Below, piece by piece: positions 33,005 through 42,091 of a stretch of 64,000 nt of DNA (the stretch's first letter is position 1; each line of letters begins with the position of its first letter). The notes under the pieces were generated by a model. That model was not told the DNA's origin. It was given only the letters and a program-made list of their open reading frames with translations, and searched no databases. Source of the DNA: DASWZN01 sp036404435 (GTDB lineage Bacteria > Acidobacteriota > Terriglobia > Bryobacterales > Bryobacteraceae); contig DASWZN010000063.1 in the NCBI GenBank assembly GCA_036404435.1, positions 61,981 to 125,980 of the forward strand, read 5' to 3'. The translations under genes were made by a program, and so were the position numbers.

Positions 33005-33955
33005 ATGTACTTACAGTCGTTCGGACTTCGAATCCCGCCGTTCGGCATGGCCTCGGATCCCGCCATGCTCTTTCTTTCGCCGGCCCATCGCGAGGCGCTG
33101 GCCGGACTCTGTTACGGGTTGCTGGAACGGAAGGGATTCCTGCTGGTGCTGGGCCAGGCGGGGACGGGGAAAACCACCCTGCTGACAAAGGCGATGCAGA
33201 GCCTTCCGGCAGGCCGCCTGCGTTTCGCGACGATCTACAACCCCACGCTCACGCCGTCCGAGTTCCTGGAGTCGGTGCTGCTCGGCTTCGGCATCGACGA
33301 GATCCCGCCATCCAAGCCGCAGCGCCTGCTGAAACTCCGGGACCAGTTGCTCGATCTGCACACCGACGACCAGATCGCCGCCCTGGTGATCGACGAAGCG
33401 CACAAGCTGAGTCCGGAGCTTCTGGAAGAAGTGCGGCTGCTGGGCAACCTCGAGAACCGGGCGCAGAAGATGCTGCAACTCGTACTGGCCGGCCAGAGCG
33501 ATCTCGCGACGATCCTGAACCGCGACGACCTGCAACAGCTCAAGCAGCGGGTCGCCGTCAGGCTGACGCTGCGTCCGCTCACGCGGCCGGAGGTGACCGA
33601 ATACGTCCGCTATCGCTGGGTGCGCGCGGGCGGCTCGCGGGACCTTCCCTTCACTCCCGCGGCCCTGGAGCTGGTGGAGCGTTTCTCGCACGGCATTCCG
33701 CGGGTGGTGAACGCCATCTGCGACGGCGCCCTGCTGTCGGTGTTCGGCGAAGAAGGCAGCATGGTCGAACCGAGGCACGTGATCCAGAGCTGCACGGACC
33801 TGGACCTGATGGAACTGCCGTTGGAAGCGGCGCCGGCTGAAGATCGGGAGGCGCGGCAGGCAGTCCTGAAGGCGGTGCCTCCGCACAATGGAAACGGCGC
33901 CGACCGGCGAACAATGTGGTGGAAGTGGACGAGCCGGCGACGGATGGCGAGTTAG
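33005..33955 (+). CDS. ExeA/GspA-type AAA ATPase of polysaccharide locus
   Basis: A 316-residue ATPase. The start YLQSFGLRIPPFGMASDPAMLFLS is the classic ExeA N-terminus. Walker A is GQAGTGKTTLL (residues about 54-64), Walker B is ALVIDEAHKLS, sensor-like LVLAGQSDL follows, and the C-terminal winged-helix part contains FSHGIPRVVNAICDGALL. Such ATPases accompany Wzz/CpsD genes in exosortase-linked polysaccharide loci. No exosortase gene is visible in this window. It lacks a peptidoglycan-binding domain. Likely role: energy or assembly step at the inner membrane. Confidence 0.85.
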   Translation: MYLQSFGLRIPPFGMASDPAMLFLSPAHREALAGLCYGLLERKGFLLVLGQAGTGKTTLLTKAMQSLPAGRLRFATIYNPTLTPSEFLESVLLGFGIDEIPPSKPQRLLKLRDQLLDLHTDDQIAALVIDEAHKLSPELLEEVRLLGNLENRAQKMLQLVLAGQSDLATILNRDDLQQLKQRVAVRLTLRPLTRPEVTEYVRYRWVRAGGSRDLPFTPAALELVERFSHGIPRVVNAICDGALLSVFGEEGSMVEPRHVIQSCTDLDLMELPLEAAPAEDREARQAVLKAVPPHNGNGADRRTMWWKWTSRRRMAS

Positions 33956-34021
33956 AGTTTGCGTTGCACGGCGCCGCGCTGAAGCGCGCGCTGTGAGACC
34001 GAGTTAGAGAGCGAAAATCAC

Positions 34022-35002
34022 ATGGGAAAGATCGTTGACGCACTGAAAGTCGCACACGGAGAAGTCGCGGAACTGGTCCTGAAGTCCATGGAGGAACCGG
34101 ACGTTCTTGAAGCGGACGGCCAAGCCCCGGTCGAAACCGCACCGCCCAAGCAGCCGCCACCGGGTCGCGTCGTGCCGCTGCCCTTGCGCATCGCGAGGCA
34201 GACGGAAGCGGTGCCCGCCGTGGCCCCGCCCGAGGCGCCCGCAGTCGAGGCGCCGGCGCGCGGGCCCGTGCTCGATCCGGCCGTCGGGCGCTGGCAGATC
34301 CGCACGCTGACGCTGCCGGTATCGGACGCGGCGCCGCTGCTATCAACCAAGCCGGCGCAGGCGAGTGCGGCCGAGCAGTACAGGTTTGTGCGCACCAGGA
34401 TCCGGCACCACCCCTCCGCGCCCGCCACGATCGTGATTTCCAGCCCGGGAATTGGCGACGGAAAGACGGTGACCTCGATCAACCTGGCAGCCACCTTTGC
34501 CCAGACCGGCGACGAGGAGGTCCTGCTGATCGACGGCGACCTGCGCTGCTCCGCCGTGCACGCCTACCTGCACGTGCCCGGAGCGCCCGGACTGGCCGAA
34601 CTGCTGGCCGGCAAGTGCAGCCTCCAGGAGGCGATCTTCCGGGTGGCGCAGGTTCCCGGTTTGTGCGTCCTGCCAGCCGGGACGCCGGCCAGCAACCCCA
34701 CCGAACTGCTCGGTTCGTCGCACTGGCCGGCGCTGGCCAAGGCCTTGCGGCAGCACTTCCACAGGGTGTTCGTGGATTGCCCTCCGGCGGAGGCGGTAGC
34801 CGATTACGACTTGATCGCGCAGGGGTGCGACGGCGTGATCCTGGTGGTTCGGCCCGACCACACCAACCGTGCGCTGTGTCTGCGGGCCCTCGAGAAGACG
34901 CGCAACAAGCTTCTGGGTGTGCTGATTAATTGCACCACCGACCGGATGCTCCAGAAGCAGTACATCTCGCACTATCACTCCCGGCGGGAGGATAAGGCGT
35001 GA
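34022..35002 (+). CDS. BY-kinase (CpsD/CapB-type) tyrosine kinase
   Basis: A 326-residue cytoplasmic P-loop kinase. The first 110 residues are a Pro-rich linker after MGKIVDALKVA. The kinase core has Walker A in SSPGIGDGKTVTSINLA, Walker A' VLLIDGDLR and Walker B-like VFVDCPPAEAVADYD. The tail is short, with few tyrosines (KQYISHYHS), fewer than usual for autophosphorylating BY-kinases. The partner is the separate Wzz-like protein encoded at 29379, matching the split CapA/CapB arrangement. It controls polymer length and export by cycles of tyrosine phosphorylation. Its stop overlaps the next GTG start by 4 nt. Confidence 0.87.
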   Translation: MGKIVDALKVAHGEVAELVLKSMEEPDVLEADGQAPVETAPPKQPPPGRVVPLPLRIARQTEAVPAVAPPEAPAVEAPARGPVLDPAVGRWQIRTLTLPVSDAAPLLSTKPAQASAAEQYRFVRTRIRHHPSAPATIVISSPGIGDGKTVTSINLAATFAQTGDEEVLLIDGDLRCSAVHAYLHVPGAPGLAELLAGKCSLQEAIFRVAQVPGLCVLPAGTPASNPTELLGSSHWPALAKALRQHFHRVFVDCPPAEAVADYDLIAQGCDGVILVVRPDHTNRALCLRALEKTRNKLLGVLINCTTDRMLQKQYISHYHSRREDKA

Positions 35003-36045
35003 GAGGAATGCGCCGGCTCCTGCAGAGCTTGTGGGTAGCCGTCCTGCGGGTCAGCGGGGGCCTGTGGTGGGCCAGGCGCGAGCTGCGGCGCCAGGGCGCG
35101 GTCGTGGTTCTGATGCTGCACCGGGTTCTGGACGAAGCCGAGTGGCGGCGGACCGACAGTCTGAGCGGCATGGTGGTGCGCAGCGGGACGTTCCAGGATC
35201 TGGCGGAGTACCTTGGCCGACGATGCCAGGCGGTCCGGTTGAGCGAGGCGGCGCCGGGAACGGCGGGGCCGAAGATCAAGATCGCGATCACGTTCGACGA
35301 TGCCTGGCGCGACAACTATACCACCGCGCTGCCGATGCTTCTGGCGTGTGGCTTGCCGGCTACCGTTTTCGTTTGCACCGGCCTGACAGGATCACCCTCC
35401 CCGTTCTGGCCGGAGCGCGTGGCGTCCGCCCTGCGGGCGATGCGGCCCTCGTCGACGGCAGCGGACTCGGAGGTGCTCATCGAGCGCCTGAAGGATTTCA
35501 CGGCGCGGGACCGTGGCCAGTGGATGGAGGACCTTGCGCACACGCTAGGAGCCGAGGACGCTCACGGAGAACCGTTCGAAGGGGACTGCACCATGACCTG
35601 GGCGGAGATTGCCGAAATGGATCGGGCCGGCGTCACGTTTGGGTCCCACACGCACACGCACCAGATTCTCCCGGCGGCAGGGGCGCGCGTGGCCCGGCGC
35701 GAGATCCGGGAGTCCCGGGCGGCCCTCGAACGCCAGTTGGGGAAGCGCTGCGACCTGTTCGCATACCCCAACGGCGGTTGGTCGGCTGAGGTGCGCCAGC
35801 TACTGAAAGAGGAAGGGTTCCGGCAGGCGTTCACCACCGAGCGAAGCGCCTGGACGGCGGACTGCGACCCGCTGCTGATCCCGCGGGCGAACATTTGCGA
35901 GGGCAACGTGGCCGGCCTGGGAGGAGGTTTCTCCGCGGCGATGTTCGAGTACACCACCTTCTGGAAGACCTGGCGGGCGATGCGGGCCAAGGCGCGGATC
36001 GAGGCCCCGGCCGGGCGCCGTCCATCGGAGCGGGTCGCTGCGTGA
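34999..36045 (+). CDS. Polysaccharide deacetylase (NodB-like, CE4) 1
   Basis: A 348-residue protein. The NodB homology domain shows motif 1 ITFDDAWRDNY (metal-binding Asp pair), motif 2 GSHTHTHQ (metal His residues) and a later motif FAYPNGGWSAEV. An N-terminal hydrophobic, basic segment may anchor it. It removes N-acetyl groups from the polymer or a lipid-linked intermediate. The GTG at 34999 has GGGAGG 7 nt upstream; ATG 35008 is an alternative. The second deacetylase of the locus is at 44630 and is shorter and divergent, so the two probably act on different residues. Confidence 0.85.
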   Translation: MRGMRRLLQSLWVAVLRVSGGLWWARRELRRQGAVVVLMLHRVLDEAEWRRTDSLSGMVVRSGTFQDLAEYLGRRCQAVRLSEAAPGTAGPKIKIAITFDDAWRDNYTTALPMLLACGLPATVFVCTGLTGSPSPFWPERVASALRAMRPSSTAADSEVLIERLKDFTARDRGQWMEDLAHTLGAEDAHGEPFEGDCTMTWAEIAEMDRAGVTFGSHTHTHQILPAAGARVARREIRESRAALERQLGKRCDLFAYPNGGWSAEVRQLLKEEGFRQAFTTERSAWTADCDPLLIPRANICEGNVAGLGGGFSAAMFEYTTFWKTWRAMRAKARIEAPAGRRPSERVAA

Positions 36046-36049
36046 GCCA

Positions 36050-37189
36050 ATGACCGTTCTCGAGCTCATCAGCAGCGAAGGCTACTACGGCGCGGAGAGC
36101 ATGTTAGTCGCGCTGGCGCAGGCCCTGTCCCGCGTGGGGTGGGAGCCAATCGTCGGGGTGCTGGCGGACCGGCGCTTCGCCCACACGGAAGTGGCCGAGG
36201 AGGCCGAGCGCCTGGGGCTCCGAACCGAGGTCCTGCCATGCGGCGGGCGTTGGGACCGGCAAGCGGTGCGGCGGCTGCGGGGTTTGACGATCGAGCGCGG
36301 CGTGGACGTCGTCCATGCGCACGGCTATAAGGCGGACTTTTACGCTGCCGCCGCAAGGTGGCCGCGCCGGACCGCTCTGGTGGCTACGTGCCACAATTGG
36401 CCGAATAGGCTGCCCGCGATGCGGGCCTATGCAGCTCTGGACCGGCTGGTCTTGCGGACCTTCGACGAGGTGGCCACGGCTTCGCCGGTGGTCGCGGGAA
36501 CGCTGAAGCGGTGGGGTGTCGGCGCGACGCTGGTCGAGAACGGCGTCGACGTCGAGCGCTTCCGCGGGGCGGAGCCGTCTTTGCGCCAGGAACTTGGGCA
36601 CGGAAGCGGCCGGGTGGTAGGATTCGTGGGCCGGATGGTGCCGGCCAAGGGCGGCGCGGTGCTGCTGGAAGCGGCCGAGAGCGTGCTGGCCGTTTTCCCG
36701 GACACGACGTTCGTCCTGGCAGGCGAGGGCCCCGCGCGCTCCGAGTGGGAAGCGCTGGCCGCACGGCTGGGCATTGCGGGCAACGTGGTTTTCGCGGGAG
36801 TGCGCCGCGATATGCCCGGCGTGTATGCTTCATTTGATGTCCTGGCGCTGCCCTCCTACGAAGAGAACATGCCCATGTGCCTGCTGGAGGCCATGGCGGC
36901 GGGAACGCCGGCCATCGCGACCCGGGTGGGGGCCGTGCCAAAACTGATCCTGCCGGACGAAACCGGCGTGCTGATCGAGCCGGGCGACGCGCCCGGGCTC
37001 GCGGCCGCCATCCTCCGGCTGCTGCGCGACCCCGGAGAGGCGCGGCGGCTGGGAGCGAACGGGCAGGCTCACGCGGAGCGAGGCTTTTCGGCCGCCGCGA
37101 CGGCCCGGCGCTACGCGGCGCTCTACGAGCGGGCGCTGGCGGGCGAGGGGCGCGTGGGCGCACCGGGGTGGCAGAGGAGCGGCACGTGA
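36050..37189 (+). CDS. Glycosyltransferase family 4 protein (1)
   Basis: A 379-residue GT-B glycosyltransferase. N-terminal domain: LELISSEGYYGAESMLVALAQAL and DVVHAHGYKADFYA. C-terminal domain: GFVGRMVPAKGGAVLLEAA, then FDVLALPSYEENMPMCLLEAMAAGTPAIAT, which includes the donor-binding E-x7-E motif. It transfers a nucleotide-linked sugar to a lipid-linked acceptor at the cytoplasmic face. The sugar cannot be predicted. It begins 4 bp after the deacetylase and its stop overlaps the GT2 gene's GTG by 4 nt. Confidence 0.9.
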   Translation: MTVLELISSEGYYGAESMLVALAQALSRVGWEPIVGVLADRRFAHTEVAEEAERLGLRTEVLPCGGRWDRQAVRRLRGLTIERGVDVVHAHGYKADFYAAAARWPRRTALVATCHNWPNRLPAMRAYAALDRLVLRTFDEVATASPVVAGTLKRWGVGATLVENGVDVERFRGAEPSLRQELGHGSGRVVGFVGRMVPAKGGAVLLEAAESVLAVFPDTTFVLAGEGPARSEWEALAARLGIAGNVVFAGVRRDMPGVYASFDVLALPSYEENMPMCLLEAMAAGTPAIATRVGAVPKLILPDETGVLIEPGDAPGLAAAILRLLRDPGEARRLGANGQAHAERGFSAAATARRYAALYERALAGEGRVGAPGWQRSGT

Positions 37190-38250
37190 AGGAGAGCCAG
37201 GGAGTGCGGGTGTCGATCGTCGTGGCGTGCCGCAACGAGATGGCGGACATCCGCGCCTTCGTGGACTCCCTGCTGGCGCAGGATGCCGGCGGCCTGGAGT
37301 GGGAGGCGATCCTCGCCGAGGGGATGAGCGAGGACGGCACGCGCGAGTTTCTGGAAGAGTACTGCGCCGCGCATCCGCGGGTGCGAGTCATTTCGAATCC
37401 CGGCCGGATCGTATCGACGGGTCTCAACGCGGCCATACGCGCCGCGCGGGGCGAGATCGTCCTGCGCATGGACATGCACTCGATCTACGCGCCGGACTAC
37501 CTCCGGAAGTGCGTCGAAACCCTGGAGGAGACCGGGGCGGACAACGCCGGCGGGCCGGCGCGGACGCGCGCACAGGGATTGCGGGCGCGGGCCATCGCGG
37601 CCGCGTACCACTCGCGGTTTTCGACCGGCGGCGCCCGGTTCCACGACGAGGATTACGAGGGCTGGGTGGATACGGTGCCCTTCGGCTGCTGGCGCAAGAC
37701 CACTCTGGAACGGCTGGGGCTGTTCGAGGAGTCGCTGGTGCGAAATCAGGACGATGAATTGAACCTGCGGCTGGTCCGGGCCGGGGGCCGCATCTGGCAG
37801 AACCCGGCGATCCGGTGCTGGTACTCGCCTCGGGCCACGCTCGGCGCGCTGTTCCGCCAGTACATGCAGTACGGGTTCTGGAAGGTGGCGGTGATTCGGA
37901 AGCACCGGCTGCCGGGCTCCTGGCGCCACTTGGTTCCGGTGGCATTCGTCACGGCGAACGCCGCGCTCGCGGCCGCGATGGCGATTGCGGCAGCGAGCGG
38001 GGCGCGCGGCTGGCTCGAAGGCACGGCCGTTGTCTGGCTGGCTCTGGCGGGGACCTATCTGGCGGCCATCCTGGCGGCATCGGTCGAGGCTTCCTGGCGT
38101 CGCGGCTGGGCGATTCTACCGTACTTGCCGGCGGCCTTCGCCACGTTCCATGTTTCTTATGGGCTGGGGTTTGCCGCGGGCCTGTTGCGGTTCGTCTCGA
38201 GGCCCGGACCGCTAGTCGCGGAATCGGCATTTACACGGATCACTCGATAG
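37186..38250 (+). CDS. Glycosyltransferase family 2 protein (1), ExoA-like
   Basis: A 354-residue GT-A glycosyltransferase with VSIVVACRNEMADIRAFVDSLL, EGMSEDGTREFL, LRMDMHSIYAPDYL (DxD equivalent) and PFGCWRKTTLERLGLFEE with VRNQDDELNLRL as the acceptor-side ED region. The C-terminal 100 residues hold two or three membrane helices (VPVAFVTANAALAAAMAIAA and following). The pattern resembles succinoglycan ExoA. The start is GTG 37186, which overlaps the previous stop and has GAGGAG 6 nt upstream. Start and stop both lie within a few bases of neighbouring genes. Confidence 0.88.
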   Translation: MKESQGVRVSIVVACRNEMADIRAFVDSLLAQDAGGLEWEAILAEGMSEDGTREFLEEYCAAHPRVRVISNPGRIVSTGLNAAIRAARGEIVLRMDMHSIYAPDYLRKCVETLEETGADNAGGPARTRAQGLRARAIAAAYHSRFSTGGARFHDEDYEGWVDTVPFGCWRKTTLERLGLFEESLVRNQDDELNLRLVRAGGRIWQNPAIRCWYSPRATLGALFRQYMQYGFWKVAVIRKHRLPGSWRHLVPVAFVTANAALAAAMAIAAASGARGWLEGTAVVWLALAGTYLAAILAASVEASWRRGWAILPYLPAAFATFHVSYGLGFAAGLLRFVSRPGPLVAESAFTRITR

Positions 38251-38255
38251 AGATT

Positions 38256-38855
38256 ATGCGCCGGGCGGTCGATATCGTTGTGGCTGCAATCGCACTCGCG
38301 GTCTCGAGCCCGCTGCTCCTCGTCACGGCACTGGCGGTGGTTATCGACTCGCCGGGGAACCCGTTCTTCCGCGGATGGCGGGTGGGCAAAGGCGGAAGGG
38401 ATTTTCGAATGTGGAAGCTCCGCACCATGACGAACAGAGTGGGGAAGGGCGGGCCGATCACCGGCCAGGACGACCCGCGAGTTACGCGCGTGGGGCGCCT
38501 TCTGCGGAAGACGAAGCTGGACGAGCTGCCCCAGTTCCTCAACGTCCTGGCGGGCGACATGACGCTGGTGGGTCCGCGGCCGGAAGCGCCTGAGATCGTG
38601 GCGCGATACACGGCGGAGCAACGCGCGGTTCTGGCGGTGCAGCCGGGCGTGACGGGGCGGATGCAGATCGAGGCGGGAGAAGAATCCGAGTCGATTCCGG
38701 CTGGGGTGGATCCGCAGGAGTATTACGTCGAGCACCTGATGGAGCGCAAGCTCCGACGGGATCTCGACTACTTGAACGTTCGCACGCCGCTGTCCGATGC
38801 GCGGATCGTTTTCGAAACGGCGACATTGGTGTGGCGCGCTTTCGCCGGGAAATAG
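38256..38855 (+). CDS. Undecaprenyl-phosphate phosphoglycosyl transferase (short PglC-like)
   Basis: A 199-residue small monotopic phosphoglycosyl transferase. One N-terminal helix (VDIVVAAIALAVSSPLLLVT) is followed by WRVGKGGRDFRMWKLRTM, DDPRVTRVGRLLRKTKLDELPQ (catalytic Asp-Glu pair in the DELPQ region), LVGPRPE and LAVQPGVTG. It lacks the N-terminal membrane domain of WbaP, so it is the PglC-like core type. It attaches the first sugar phosphate to undecaprenyl phosphate and starts repeat-unit assembly. It begins 5 bp after the GT2 stop. Confidence 0.9.
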   Translation: MRRAVDIVVAAIALAVSSPLLLVTALAVVIDSPGNPFFRGWRVGKGGRDFRMWKLRTMTNRVGKGGPITGQDDPRVTRVGRLLRKTKLDELPQFLNVLAGDMTLVGPRPEAPEIVARYTAEQRAVLAVQPGVTGRMQIEAGEESESIPAGVDPQEYYVEHLMERKLRRDLDYLNVRTPLSDARIVFETATLVWRAFAGK

Positions 38856-38936
38856 GGACCCCGGCGAGTTCTGGGCAGTATCTGGGTTTCTGGGTTCTGG
38901 GCGTTGTACGACACGTGTACTTACGGAGGGGCTCTT

Positions 38937-40169
38937 ATGGGGATAGGCATTCAAGTTCCATTTCACCGCCCGAGCATTGGGCAAGAGGAAATCGACGAAG
39001 TCGTCCGCACTCTGAAATCGGGCTGGCTTACGACGGGGCCGCGGACGGCGCAGTTCGAACGGGAATTCCAGGACTACGTTGGGGCGCCGCATGCGCTGGC
39101 CGTCAATTCCTGCACGGCCGGGTTGCACCTGGCGCTGGCCGCACTGGGGATCGGCCCGGGCGATGAAGTCATCACCACGCCGCTGACCTTCTGCGCGACG
39201 GTAAACGTCATCCTGCACACCGGCGCGACGCCGGTGCTGGCCGACGTCGGGGAGGACGGGAACATCGATCCGGCGTCGGTGGCCGCCCGCATCTCCGAAC
39301 GCACCAAGGCCATCGTCCCGGTGCACCTGGCCGGCCTGCCGTGCGACATGGACGCCTTGTGGGACCTGGCGCGGCGGCATAAGCTGCACTTGATCGAGGA
39401 CGCCGCGCACGCCGCCGGGGCACTCTACCGCGGGCATCCGGTCGGCGCCGGCAATCCGGAAACCGGCGCCCGCAGCGACGCTGTCGCATTCAGCTTCTAT
39501 GCCACCAAGAACCTGACGACCGGCGAAGGCGGCATGGTGACCACGCACGACGCCGCGCTGGCCGACACGATGAAGGTCCTCTGCCTGCACGGGATCAGCA
39601 AGGACGCCTGGAACCGCTACACGGATCGCGGGAAGTGGTTCTACGAGGTCCTGGTCGCGGGGTTCAAGTACAACCTCACGGACATCCAGTCGGCCATCGG
39701 GATTCACCAATTGAGGAAGCTGGAGGAATTCACCCGGATACGGGCGCGCTATGCCGCGCTCTACAACGGCATTCTGGGGGACTGCGAAGAGTTCGAGCTT
39801 CCGCGCGACCGGGCGGACAGCCGGCATGCCTGGCACCTTTACGGGCTGCGTCTCAACCTGGACAAGCTGGAGTGCAGCCGCGAGGAGTTCATCGGCGAAC
39901 TGCGCGAGCGCGGAATCGGCACCAGCGTGCACTTCATCCCCATCCCCCTGCATCCCTTCTTCGCCCATCTGGCGGACCGGCCCGAGAACTACTGCCCGCG
40001 GGCGCTGGCGCTGTACCCGAGGATGGTTTCCATGCCGCTGTATCCGGCCATGGCGCAGGCCGAAGTCGAGTACGTGGCGGAAGCGGCGAAGGCCGTGGCC
40101 ATGAAGTTCCGCAAGAGCAAGCCGGTCTATATGGCCGTCGGCGCGGGCTTCCGGGAGGCGCAAGGATGA
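38937..40169 (+). CDS. DegT/DnrJ/EryC1-type sugar aminotransferase
   Basis: A 410-residue PLP enzyme that aminates keto-sugar nucleotides. Motifs are SGWLTTGPRTAQFE, NSCTAGLHLALAALGI, VPVHLAGLPCDMDAL, LIEDAAHAAGALY and FSFYATKNLTTGEGGM, which holds the Schiff-base Lys. YNLTDIQSAIG and TSVHFIPIPLHPFF complete the pattern. The ATG at 38937 follows GGAGGGG; a longer upstream frame lacks support. It is followed directly by the FlaA1/CapD-type dehydratase, and together they can produce an amino-deoxy sugar such as QuiNAc4N, by analogy with PglF/PglE. Its stop overlaps the dehydratase start. Confidence 0.92.
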   Translation: MGIGIQVPFHRPSIGQEEIDEVVRTLKSGWLTTGPRTAQFEREFQDYVGAPHALAVNSCTAGLHLALAALGIGPGDEVITTPLTFCATVNVILHTGATPVLADVGEDGNIDPASVAARISERTKAIVPVHLAGLPCDMDALWDLARRHKLHLIEDAAHAAGALYRGHPVGAGNPETGARSDAVAFSFYATKNLTTGEGGMVTTHDAALADTMKVLCLHGISKDAWNRYTDRGKWFYEVLVAGFKYNLTDIQSAIGIHQLRKLEEFTRIRARYAALYNGILGDCEEFELPRDRADSRHAWHLYGLRLNLDKLECSREEFIGELRERGIGTSVHFIPIPLHPFFAHLADRPENYCPRALALYPRMVSMPLYPAMAQAEVEYVAEAAKAVAMKFRKSKPVYMAVGAGFREAQG

Positions 40170-42091
40170 AAGACGCAGGCCTCTCCACGAAGATTTCCGA
40201 CGCCACGCTGCGCGTGTTGACGGCGTTCTGGGCCGTCCAGATCCCCATTTTCATCTTGAGCGGGGTCCTGGCCTTCGTCGCCCGGTTCGAGTTTGTCTTG
40301 GACCGGGAGGCGCTGGCGCAGATGGCCTGGGCCATCCCCGTCTGGCTGGTTGTGAAGTCCGCGGTTTTCCGGGCGTGGAAGCTTGATCGCGGCTGGTGGC
40401 GCCATGCCTCCGTTCCCGACATGATCCGCATTGGGTTGGCCAACCTGGCTGGCTCGATCCTATCCACGGTGATCCTGGTGCTGTTTGCGCCGGCGGGCTT
40501 CCCGCGCTCCATCTACCTGCTGGATTTCCTGCTGGCGGCGAATGCCACGGGCGGCGTGCGGCTCCTGGCCCGCATCATCCGGGACTTCGTCGCGCGAAGC
40601 AAAGCGGAAGGGACGCGCAAGCGCGTGCTCATCTACGGAGCGGGAACCGCGGGCGTAATGCTGTTGCGCGAAATCCGTTCGAATCCGCGGCTGGCCTACG
40701 ATGTCAGCGGCTTCATCGACGACGACCGGCGGAGAGTCGGCATGCGCGTGCAGTTGGTGCCCGTTCTCGGCGCGGGAGCGGATCTTCCCGCGGTGGCCCG
40801 CCGCCATGGCATCGAAGAGGTGCTGGTGGCGATTCCATCCGCGTCCGGCCCCGAGATGGCCGCCATCCTCCAGCGCTGCCACAACGCCGGGCTGCGGTGC
40901 AGGACCATTCCCGGCCTGGCGGAGCTGATCGAGGGACGCCACCTGGCGCCGCAGATCCGCGACGTGGACGTCGAGGACCTGCTGGGCCGCGTGGCCATCT
41001 CGCTCGACGAGTCGGCCCTGCGCGCGAGGCTGGAACAGAAGGTGGTGTTTGTCACCGGCGCGGCGGGCTCCATCGGTTCGGAGATCTGCCGCCAGGTGGC
41101 CCGCTTTCACCCCGCTGCCATCGTCGGCTTCGACGCCGCCGAGACGCCCTTGTTCCACCTGGAACAGGAGATGCGCGCCTCCTTCCCGGGCGTCCAGTTC
41201 CACCCGGAGATCGGCTGCATCCGCGACCGGGCGCGCCTGGCCAGCGTTCTGGAGCGGCACGAGCCTTCGATCCTGTATCACGCCGCCGCTTACAAGCACG
41301 TGCCGATGATGGAGTCGAACATCTTCGTGGCCGTGGATAACAACGTCCTCGGAACGGCGAACGTGGTGGCCGCCGCCCAGGAGTACGGCGTCGCCGACTT
41401 CGTGATGATCTCCTCGGACAAGGCCGTGCGCCCCACCAACATTATGGGGCTCACCAAGCGCGTGGCCGAATTGCTGATCGGCTCGATCCAGGACAGCCGC
41501 ACCAAGTTCGTCTCCGTGCGCTTCGGCAACGTTCTGGGCTCGAACGGCAGCGTGATCCCGATCTTCAAGAAGCAGATTGCCGCGGGCGGTCCCGTCACGG
41601 TTACGCATCCCGAGATGCGCCGCTACTTCATGACCATTCCCGAGGCCGTCCAGCTCGTGATTCAGGCCTCGACCATGGGCAAGGGCGGAGAGATCTTCGT
41701 GCTCGACATGGGAGAGCCGGTCAAGATCGTCGATCTGGCGCGCAACCTGATCCTGCTTTCCGGGCTGCGCCCGGACCAGGACGTCCGCATCGAGTTCACC
41801 GGCGTCCGGCCGGGAGAGAAGCTGTACGAAGAGCTGAACACGCTGGACGAGAACACGGCGCCCACGTTCCACGAGAAGATCAAGATCTTCACCGGCCCGG
41901 CGCTCTCGTCCGAGGAAATGGAGAACCGCCTGGCCACCATTCGCCGCCTGCTCAAAGCTCGGGACGACCGCGGTCTGGTCCTGGAGCTGAAGGATCTCGT
42001 TCCGGACTACAACCCCAGCAAGCACGTCCTGCAGCGGTTGCTCCAGGCGCCCCAGGCCGCCGCCGCGGCCTCTTCGGAGCGAGCTGCGTGA
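40166..42091 (+). CDS. NDP-sugar 4,6-dehydratase/epimerase (FlaA1/CapD/PglF-type)
   Basis: A 641-residue membrane enzyme. Four N-terminal helices span residues about 15-130. A CoA-binding-like Rossmann part, RKRVLIYGAGTAGVMLLREI, comes next, then a second SDR domain starting VVFVTGAAGSIGSEICRQ. SSDKAVRPTNIMGLTKR carries the SDK...K catalytic region seen in 4,6-dehydratases of the FlaA1/PglF group, in place of YxxxK. VSVRFGNVLGSNGSVIP and FTGVRPGEKLYEEL complete the fold. It converts UDP-GlcNAc to a 4-keto-6-deoxy sugar for the aminotransferase encoded just before it. Confidence 0.92.
   Translation: MKDAGLSTKISDATLRVLTAFWAVQIPIFILSGVLAFVARFEFVLDREALAQMAWAIPVWLVVKSAVFRAWKLDRGWWRHASVPDMIRIGLANLAGSILSTVILVLFAPAGFPRSIYLLDFLLAANATGGVRLLARIIRDFVARSKAEGTRKRVLIYGAGTAGVMLLREIRSNPRLAYDVSGFIDDDRRRVGMRVQLVPVLGAGADLPAVARRHGIEEVLVAIPSASGPEMAAILQRCHNAGLRCRTIPGLAELIEGRHLAPQIRDVDVEDLLGRVAISLDESALRARLEQKVVFVTGAAGSIGSEICRQVARFHPAAIVGFDAAETPLFHLEQEMRASFPGVQFHPEIGCIRDRARLASVLERHEPSILYHAAAYKHVPMMESNIFVAVDNNVLGTANVVAAAQEYGVADFVMISSDKAVRPTNIMGLTKRVAELLIGSIQDSRTKFVSVRFGNVLGSNGSVIPIFKKQIAAGGPVTVTHPEMRRYFMTIPEAVQLVIQASTMGKGGEIFVLDMGEPVKIVDLARNLILLSGLRPDQDVRIEFTGVRPGEKLYEELNTLDENTAPTFHEKIKIFTGPALSSEEMENRLATIRRLLKARDDRGLVLELKDLVPDYNPSKHVLQRLLQAPQAAAAASSERAA

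Noticed and set aside
38157..40163. 668-codon minus-strand open frame across the GT2, transferase and aminotransferase genes
   Set aside because: It spans three well-supported plus-strand genes and their junctions, and its product has no domain or signal.
39635..40165. N-terminal extension of the FlaA1/CapD-type protein by about 177 residues
   Set aside because: The extension overlaps the aminotransferase gene out of frame and has shadow composition; ATG 40166 overlaps the upstream stop as elsewhere in the operon.
40460..42025. 521-codon minus-strand open frame opposite the FlaA1/CapD-type gene
   Set aside because: Shadow of a strongly supported dehydratase; no family features.
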